64,000 bases of DNA from Nocardioides oceani. Its GTDB lineage: Bacteria > Actinomycetota > Actinomycetes > Propionibacteriales > Nocardioidaceae. Position 1 is the stretch's first letter; every line of letters begins with the position of its first letter. Of this stretch, positions 59,506 to 64,000 are shown in pieces. The notes beneath the pieces are model-generated. The model had not been told where the DNA came from. It worked only from the letters and a program-made list of their open reading frames with translations, and did not search any database. The stretch is taken from positions 49,876 to 113,875 of the forward strand of contig NZ_JAUHJQ010000009.1 of assembly GCF_030412965.1 (NCBI RefSeq). Reading direction: 5' to 3'. The position numbers and the translations under genes were made by a program.

Positions 59506-61308
59506 GTGACGGATGATGTGGCGGTGACGACGACCCGACGCCGCCCGCTCCTCCTGGCTCTCGCCGGAGGAACCGCAGCCGTCGCCGGCATCGGCACGGC
59601 GGCCCGCACCGGACTGATCGGGGGTGGCGGGGATCCCGCAGGCGGGGCCCGGCTGGAGCTGAGCAGCGGCGACATGGGCGTGGAGTCCCTGACGCTGCCG
59701 CTCGACGACCGGGTCCTCGTCGAGGGCGCATCCCCGGGCGGGGGCCTCGGCGGCTCGTCCGCGCGGCGCGGCACCGGCAAGCTCGCGACGACGACGTACT
59801 CCATGGTCGGCTTCACCTGGACCCGCGGCGAGGCCGAGCCGGTGCTCGAGCTCAGCGTCCGCCGCGGCTCGGCCTGGGAGCCCTGGAGCCGGGTGCCCGG
59901 CTCCCACGAGTCCCCCGACCCCGGCACCGGCGAGATCGGCTCGGTCGTCGGCAGCGAGCTGGTCTGGGTCGGCCCGACCGACGGGGTCCGCGTCCGCGTC
60001 GTCGGCGAGCGCCCGAGCGACCTGGCACTGGTGCTGCTGCACCCCACTCCCCTGCCCGGCGACGAGGCGGCGCTCGACGACGCCGACGACTCCGAGGTGC
60101 AGCCGCTGGGCCGCACCTCCGCGCGGACGAGCGCCGAGGTCCGCGTGCCGCGGCCGAACATCCGCAACCGGCGGGCGTGGGGCGCCAACGAGGACCTGCG
60201 CGACAAGCCGCCGTCGTACATCACCACCGTGCAGCAGGTGCACGTGCACCACACCGTCAACAGCAACAGCTACGCGGCGGAGGACGTGCCGGCGCTGATC
60301 CGCGGCATGTACGCTTACCACACGCAGAGCCTGGGCTGGTCCGACATCGGTTACAACTTCCTCGTCGACCGCTTCGGCCGGATCTGGACCGGCCGCGCCG
60401 GCGGCGCCGCCAAGAACGTCCGCGGCGCCCACACCCTCGGCTTCAACCACAACTCCGCGGGCATCTCGGTCATCGGCAACTTCGACCAGGTCAAGCCCCC
60501 CAGCGCGGTCATCGCGGCGATCGCCCGGGTGGCGGCCTGGAAGCTCGACCAGTACGACCGCGACCCGCTGGGCCGCACCACCGTGGTCAGCGAGGGCAGC
60601 GACAAGTTCCGCTCCGGGCGCTCGGTGACGCTGCCGGTCATCGACGGGCACCGTGACACCAACGACACCTCCTGCCCGGGCTCCCACCTGTACGCCGCCC
60701 TCCCGGCGATCCGCCAGAAGACCAAGACCCGCATCGACAACTTCCGCACCCGCGAGACCGCGGTCGCGATCACCGCGCCGTTCACCGCCAGCGGGCGGGT
60801 CGTCTTCGGGCAGAGGCTCGTGGTCCGCCCGGGCACCTGGACGCCCGCCGAGGCCACCCCGACCTACACCTGGCTCCGGGACGGCGAGCCGATCGGTGGC
60901 GCACGCGGCGAGGACTACAACGTCCGCCGGGGCGACGTGGGGTCGCGGATCTCGGTCCGGGTCGACCTCGCCGCGCCGGGCAGCGCCCCCGCCAGCCAGA
61001 CCGTCTCCTGGCCCTCGCGCGGCCGCTCGAACGTCGACCTCGTCGTCCGCGCCGCCGGCCGCAAGGGCCGGGCGCTGATCTCCGTGGTCGCCACCGCTCC
61101 GGCGCTGCCCTCCGGCCACCCCGAGGGCCCGGTCACCGTGAAGGTCGCGGGGAAGACGCTCACCCTCCGCCTGCGCGAGGGGCGCGCCGAGCGGCTGGTG
61201 CGGGGGCTCGAGCCGGGCACCTACGACGTGCGGGCGGTCTTCGAGCCGACCGCGGTCGCGGCGCGCGCCCGGGCGACCGACACGGTCCGGGTCAAGCCGC
61301 TCGACTGA
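59506..61308 (+). CDS. PGRP-type N-acetylmuramoyl-L-alanine amidase, secreted
   Basis: About 600 residues. A twin-Arg-like start (TTTRRRPLLLALAGG) precedes a long N-terminal beta region, then the amidase_2/PGRP domain: IRNRRAWGANEDLRD, VQQVHVHHTVNSNSY (zinc His), WSDIGYNFLVDRFGRIWTGR and GHRDTNDTSCPGSHLY (second His and Cys). Two C-terminal Ig/SH3-like parts follow. It cleaves the amide bond in peptidoglycan. GTG at 59506 is preferred, with GTG at 59488 also possible. It is divergent from cydA. Confidence 0.88.
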   Translation: MTDDVAVTTTRRRPLLLALAGGTAAVAGIGTAARTGLIGGGGDPAGGARLELSSGDMGVESLTLPLDDRVLVEGASPGGGLGGSSARRGTGKLATTTYSMVGFTWTRGEAEPVLELSVRRGSAWEPWSRVPGSHESPDPGTGEIGSVVGSELVWVGPTDGVRVRVVGERPSDLALVLLHPTPLPGDEAALDDADDSEVQPLGRTSARTSAEVRVPRPNIRNRRAWGANEDLRDKPPSYITTVQQVHVHHTVNSNSYAAEDVPALIRGMYAYHTQSLGWSDIGYNFLVDRFGRIWTGRAGGAAKNVRGAHTLGFNHNSAGISVIGNFDQVKPPSAVIAAIARVAAWKLDQYDRDPLGRTTVVSEGSDKFRSGRSVTLPVIDGHRDTNDTSCPGSHLYAALPAIRQKTKTRIDNFRTRETAVAITAPFTASGRVVFGQRLVVRPGTWTPAEATPTYTWLRDGEPIGGARGEDYNVRRGDVGSRISVRVDLAAPGSAPASQTVSWPSRGRSNVDLVVRAAGRKGRALISVVATAPALPSGHPEGPVTVKVAGKTLTLRLREGRAERLVRGLEPGTYDVRAVFEPTAVAARARATDTVRVKPLD

Positions 61309-61344
61309 CCGGGCGGCTCGGCCGGGCGGCTCGGCCGGCCGCGC

Positions 61345-62508
61345 TCAGGGCTGGCGGTAGGTCCACAGCCCGGTCGACCAGACGTCCGCCGCGGTCCGGT
61401 CGCCCGGCGCGTCGCCGCCCGCCCAGTCGGCGCCGCCGTGCACGACCAGCACGTCGCCGGCCCACACCGCGGGTCCGGGCTCGCTCGGCGCTCCGGCGGG
61501 CCGGAGCAGCCGGGTCCAGGTCTCCCGCGCGTCGTCGTACACCCAGCCGGTCGTCGCGACGAGCCGCCCGCCGACCGCGTCGACGTGCCAGCCGGTCTCG
61601 TCGGCGTGGTCCTCCGGCGGGGCGTCGGGCAGCCGGGACCAGCGGCCGGTCGCGGGGTCGAGCCGACCGCCGTACGGGATGGTCCGGCCGAAGCCGTTCA
61701 CCTCGCCGCCGTCGGCGCCGCCCAGCGTCGCGTCCACGAGGTGGGTGCCCGACCACGACCAGCGCCAGCCGCCGAGCTGGTCGGAGGGCGGCAGGGTCCG
61801 CCAGGTCGTCGCCCTGCGTTCGAGGACGGCCGCCTGCACGAGCCCCGGGCTCGCCGGCTGACCGTCCGGCCCGATGGCCTTGGCGGTGAGCACCAGGCCG
61901 AGGTCGGTGGGGACGATCGTGCGGTCGTAGGCCGGCACGAACGGGTCCTCGGGCAGCTCGGACCACACCCCGGTGCTGGTGTCGAGGACGCGGTCGGGCA
62001 CCCGCCCCCGCTCGTCGCTCCCCGACACCAGGAGCAGCCGCCGGCCGTCCGCCACCAGCGAGCCCCAGCTCGCCTCACCCGGGACCCGGAGCTCCTCCCA
62101 GGTGTCCTCGGCGCTGCGCCAGACCAGCAGGCGACCGTCGACGAGGACATGGAGGTCTCCGCCCACCACCGCCCGCGAGGACCACGGCGGGACCGGCCGG
62201 GGCGCGTCCTGGATCCGCCGCCAGGCGCCGGAGTCGAGGTCGTACGCCGCGCCATCGCGCTCCGGCGCGGTCTCGTAGGCGCAGTCGGCGGTGGGTGGGC
62301 ACGGCTCGCCGGCGTACCCGCCGACGACGACCACCTCCTCGCCGACGTGCGCGAGGACCGCGCCCTCGCGCGGCGACAACGGCGCATCCTCCGCCCGCTC
62401 CCACGCCCCGGTGATCGCGGCGCGCCCCGGCTCCTCGGCCCGCTCCTGCTCGCCGCACCCCACCGCGGCTGTCGCGAGCAGGACGAGGACGAGGAGGACC
62501 GGGCGCAC
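61345..62508 (-). CDS. Kelch-like beta-propeller lipoprotein
   Basis: A 387-residue lipoprotein. The signal VRPVLLVLVLLATAAVGC ends in a lipobox. The mature part has repeated blades, EEVVVVGGYAG, DLHVLVDGRLLVW, GRRLLLVSGSDERG, GRLVATTGWVYDD and DVLVVHGGADWAG, which resemble kelch/galactose-oxidase-type propellers. No catalytic residues seen. GTG at 62508 is chosen; the longer frame is Arg-rich and lacks a signal at its start. Confidence 0.8.
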   Translation of the reverse strand: MRPVLLVLVLLATAAVGCGEQERAEEPGRAAITGAWERAEDAPLSPREGAVLAHVGEEVVVVGGYAGEPCPPTADCAYETAPERDGAAYDLDSGAWRRIQDAPRPVPPWSSRAVVGGDLHVLVDGRLLVWRSAEDTWEELRVPGEASWGSLVADGRRLLLVSGSDERGRVPDRVLDTSTGVWSELPEDPFVPAYDRTIVPTDLGLVLTAKAIGPDGQPASPGLVQAAVLERRATTWRTLPPSDQLGGWRWSWSGTHLVDATLGGADGGEVNGFGRTIPYGGRLDPATGRWSRLPDAPPEDHADETGWHVDAVGGRLVATTGWVYDDARETWTRLLRPAGAPSEPGPAVWAGDVLVVHGGADWAGGDAPGDRTAADVWSTGLWTYRQP

Positions 62509-62657
62509 GGCGGTACGACGCCCGGCCGGCCGCCCGGGTTCCGCTCGCTGTGGACGGGCGGTTGACGAACGATCCGAACCGACGTTGCATGGGTGATACG
62601 GACGCAAACAGATGCAAACGCATGGTTCAGCCCCTCGACGCAGATCGGTGCCTTCCC

Positions 62658-63338
62658 ATGGACGACCTCACCCGCCGCTCGTGGAGCCGCTGCCTGCTGG
62701 TCGAGGCCCTGGTGACGACGGCGCTCGCGGCGCTCGGCCTGCTCGTCCGGCCCGTCGCGGACCAGGCGCTGCCGGCACCGGGCGCCACCTTCGACCAGGT
62801 GCTGGTCGGGGCGTGCGCGGTCGCCGTGCTCGTCGCCGCCGCCTGGCTGTGGCTCGTGACGACCGTCGTGGTCGCGGAGGCGCTGCGCGGCGCGTCCGGC
62901 GGCCGGGCGAGCAGCCGGGTGGGCGTCCCGCGTGCTCTCCGCGTCGCAGTGCTCGCCGCCTGCGGCGCGGCGCTCGTCGTGCCGGCGCCGGCCCTCGGGG
63001 CAGAGCGGCCGCACCCGCTGGACGGCCTGCCGATGCCGGACCGGGCCACCTCGACCTCGGCGTGGGTCGCCGCGGCGGTCGCGGACGCGTCGCGCCCGGG
63101 GCACGGCTCCGGTGCCGACGTGACCGCCGCCCGGACGCACCTCGTCCGCGCCGGGGACAGCCTGTGGGCGCTCGCGGCGGCCGACCTCTCCCCTGCGGCG
63201 GACCCACGCGACGTCGCCCGTCGCGCGCACCGCCTCCACCAGCTCAACCGGGCCGTCATCGGGGACGACCCGGACCTCATCCACCCCGGCCAGCGGCTGC
63301 ACCTGCCGCCCGCCGCGCACCGAGGAGACCACTCATGA
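62658..63338 (+). CDS. LysM-domain membrane protein
   Basis: A 226-residue protein. Two membrane segments (LVEALVTTALAALGLLVRPV, VGACAVAVLVAAAWLWLVTT) are followed by a third (VAVLAACGAALVVPAPALGA), and the end is a LysM domain: HLVRAGDSLWALAAADLS ... IHPGQRLHLPP. LysM binds peptidoglycan or chitin-like glycans. ATG at 62658 is used, though ATG at 62622 is possible. It overlaps the next gene by 4 bp (ATGA). Confidence 0.82.
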   Translation: MDDLTRRSWSRCLLVEALVTTALAALGLLVRPVADQALPAPGATFDQVLVGACAVAVLVAAAWLWLVTTVVVAEALRGASGGRASSRVGVPRALRVAVLAACGAALVVPAPALGAERPHPLDGLPMPDRATSTSAWVAAAVADASRPGHGSGADVTAARTHLVRAGDSLWALAAADLSPAADPRDVARRAHRLHQLNRAVIGDDPDLIHPGQRLHLPPAAHRGDHS

Positions 63339-63865
63339 CCACACCGTCGACCCACGACCGGAACGTCCTCGCGTTCCCCGCTCCCCTGCCGGCCAGCATC
63401 CAGGGCACCCTCGCCCTCGACCTGAGCCCGCGGCTCGACCCTCCGCCCGCCCACGGCCCGGACGGCGCCACCTCCACCGGCGTGGTGCCCGTGGACCTGC
63501 GGCAGCGTCGCGGTGTCGAGCAGTGGTCGCGCCGGTTCGCCCAGGCGGCGGTCGAGATCGTCGGCGGTGACCGACCGGTCACCCAGCTGCTGCGGTGGAC
63601 GACGCCCGAGGTCTACGCCGACCTCGAGCGACGCGCCTGCCTCGTCGCGCGCGCCGGCGGCCACCGCCCCGGCGTCGGCCGCGTGCAGCCGGTCCGCCCC
63701 AAGGTGCTCAGCGTGCACAGCTGCTTCGTCACCGCGGTCGTGGTGGAGACCAGCATCCACGTGCGGTACGGCGCGCGCTCGCGGGCCGTCGCCGCCCGGT
63801 TCGAGGAGCGGGTGGCCAAGGACGGCCCCACCCGCTGGGTCTGCACCGCCCTCGACTTCGCCTGA
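63335..63865 (+). CDS. Rv3235-family protein (DUF6459-like)
   Basis: A 176-residue protein. The N-terminal part is Pro/Ala-rich and probably disordered; the C-terminal part (WSRRFAQAAVEIVGGDRPVT, LLRWTTPEVYADLERRACLV, SIHVRYGARSRAVAARFEER) fits the actinobacterial Rv3235 family, commonly upstream of secA. The ATG overlaps the LysM gene stop. Function unknown. Confidence 0.85.
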   Translation: MTTPSTHDRNVLAFPAPLPASIQGTLALDLSPRLDPPPAHGPDGATSTGVVPVDLRQRRGVEQWSRRFAQAAVEIVGGDRPVTQLLRWTTPEVYADLERRACLVARAGGHRPGVGRVQPVRPKVLSVHSCFVTAVVVETSIHVRYGARSRAVAARFEERVAKDGPTRWVCTALDFA

Positions 63866-63875
63866 ATGCCGACCA

Positions 63876-63950
63876 GGACCGAGCGAGGAACGAGCTCGGT
63901 CCGTCGCGATGGCAGGTCGGGCACGGCCCGCGGCCGAGGAACGAGGCCGC
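63876..63950. repeat. Two hairpins with the same loop CGAGGAACGAG
   Basis: GGACCGAGC and GCTCGGTCC (63876-63902) flank the loop, and GCGGCC/GGCCGC (63930-63950) flank a second copy. The 11-bp loop recurs at 39858. The first may terminate the Rv3235-family gene. The remaining 50 bases to the window end show no gene. Confidence 0.55.
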
Positions 63951-64000
63951 GACGGCCGGGGGGAGACCCGGTGGCCCGCGCCGGGCCGGAGGGACCCGCC

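Noticed and set aside
62580..62640. Direct GCAAAC repeats and ATGC-AAAC-GCAT palindrome upstream of the LysM gene
   Set aside because: They are suggestive of an operator, but too short and isolated to separate from chance.

Overview
The window is very GC-rich actinobacterial chromosome. Gene content, gene order and a repeat family I associate with Nocardioides point to a Nocardioides-like member of the Nocardioidaceae; this is inference, because the window holds no rRNA marker. There is no transposase, integrase, phage gene, CRISPR array or tRNA that I can support. Genes are packed tightly, many with 4-bp ATGA/GTGA stop-start overlaps.

Layout. 1-434: N-terminal end of an AdnA-like helicase. 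511-5918: a surface-polysaccharide locus with a secreted GH26-type glycosidase facing a GT2 glycosyltransferase, a 51-residue protein that is almost entirely an LAxTG sorting signal, a sortase and a large lipoprotein. 5941-11182: SDR, PlsC acyltransferase, cation/H+ antiporter and a giant membrane protein. 11161-17436: a conserved actinobacterial block (alkyltransferase-like protein, secreted protease, MoeZ, TetR, DUF3107, ferritin-like protein, DEAD-box helicase) whose order matches Mycobacterium tuberculosis Rv3204-Rv3211. 17519-21134: a FecCD-type metal or metallophore uptake operon ending in a methyltransferase, under a Fur/Nur-like palindrome. 21309-23674: L,D-transpeptidase, ParA ATPase and SDR. 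23956-31684: complete kdpFABCDE potassium system. 31697-39375: PHP phosphoesterase, zinc ribbon, DUF6758, histidine phosphatase, CASTOR-like ion channel, MFS and POT transporters, and a MaoC hydratase.

39476-52231 is the most unusual part. It has three PAPS-type sulfotransferases, an acyl-CoA dehydrogenase that shares a TACCG-type palindrome with the MaoC gene, and a five-gene coupled operon (pseudo-cutinase/RCC1 protein, exo-endonuclease-phosphatase protein, LicD-methyltransferase fusion, sulfotransferase, small coiled-coil protein). A secreted phospholipase D-like protein and a lipoprotein follow. 52279-55632 is a conserved block of CBS/MgtE-N, DUF1003, Mrp and TatB. 56919-59383 is cytochrome bd oxidase (cydAB) under a Rex-type operator. 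The window ends with a PGRP amidase, a kelch-like lipoprotein, a LysM protein and an Rv3235-family protein.

How it fits together. Many products act at the envelope: polymer synthesis and anchoring (GT2, sortase), polymer decoration (LicD, sulfotransferases), peptidoglycan remodelling (L,D-transpeptidase, amidase, LysM) and ion homeostasis (Kdp, antiporter, CASTOR-like channel). The best candidates for undescribed biology are the GT2/mini-LAxTG/sortase cassette and the five-gene pseudo-cutinase/LicD/sulfotransferase operon.
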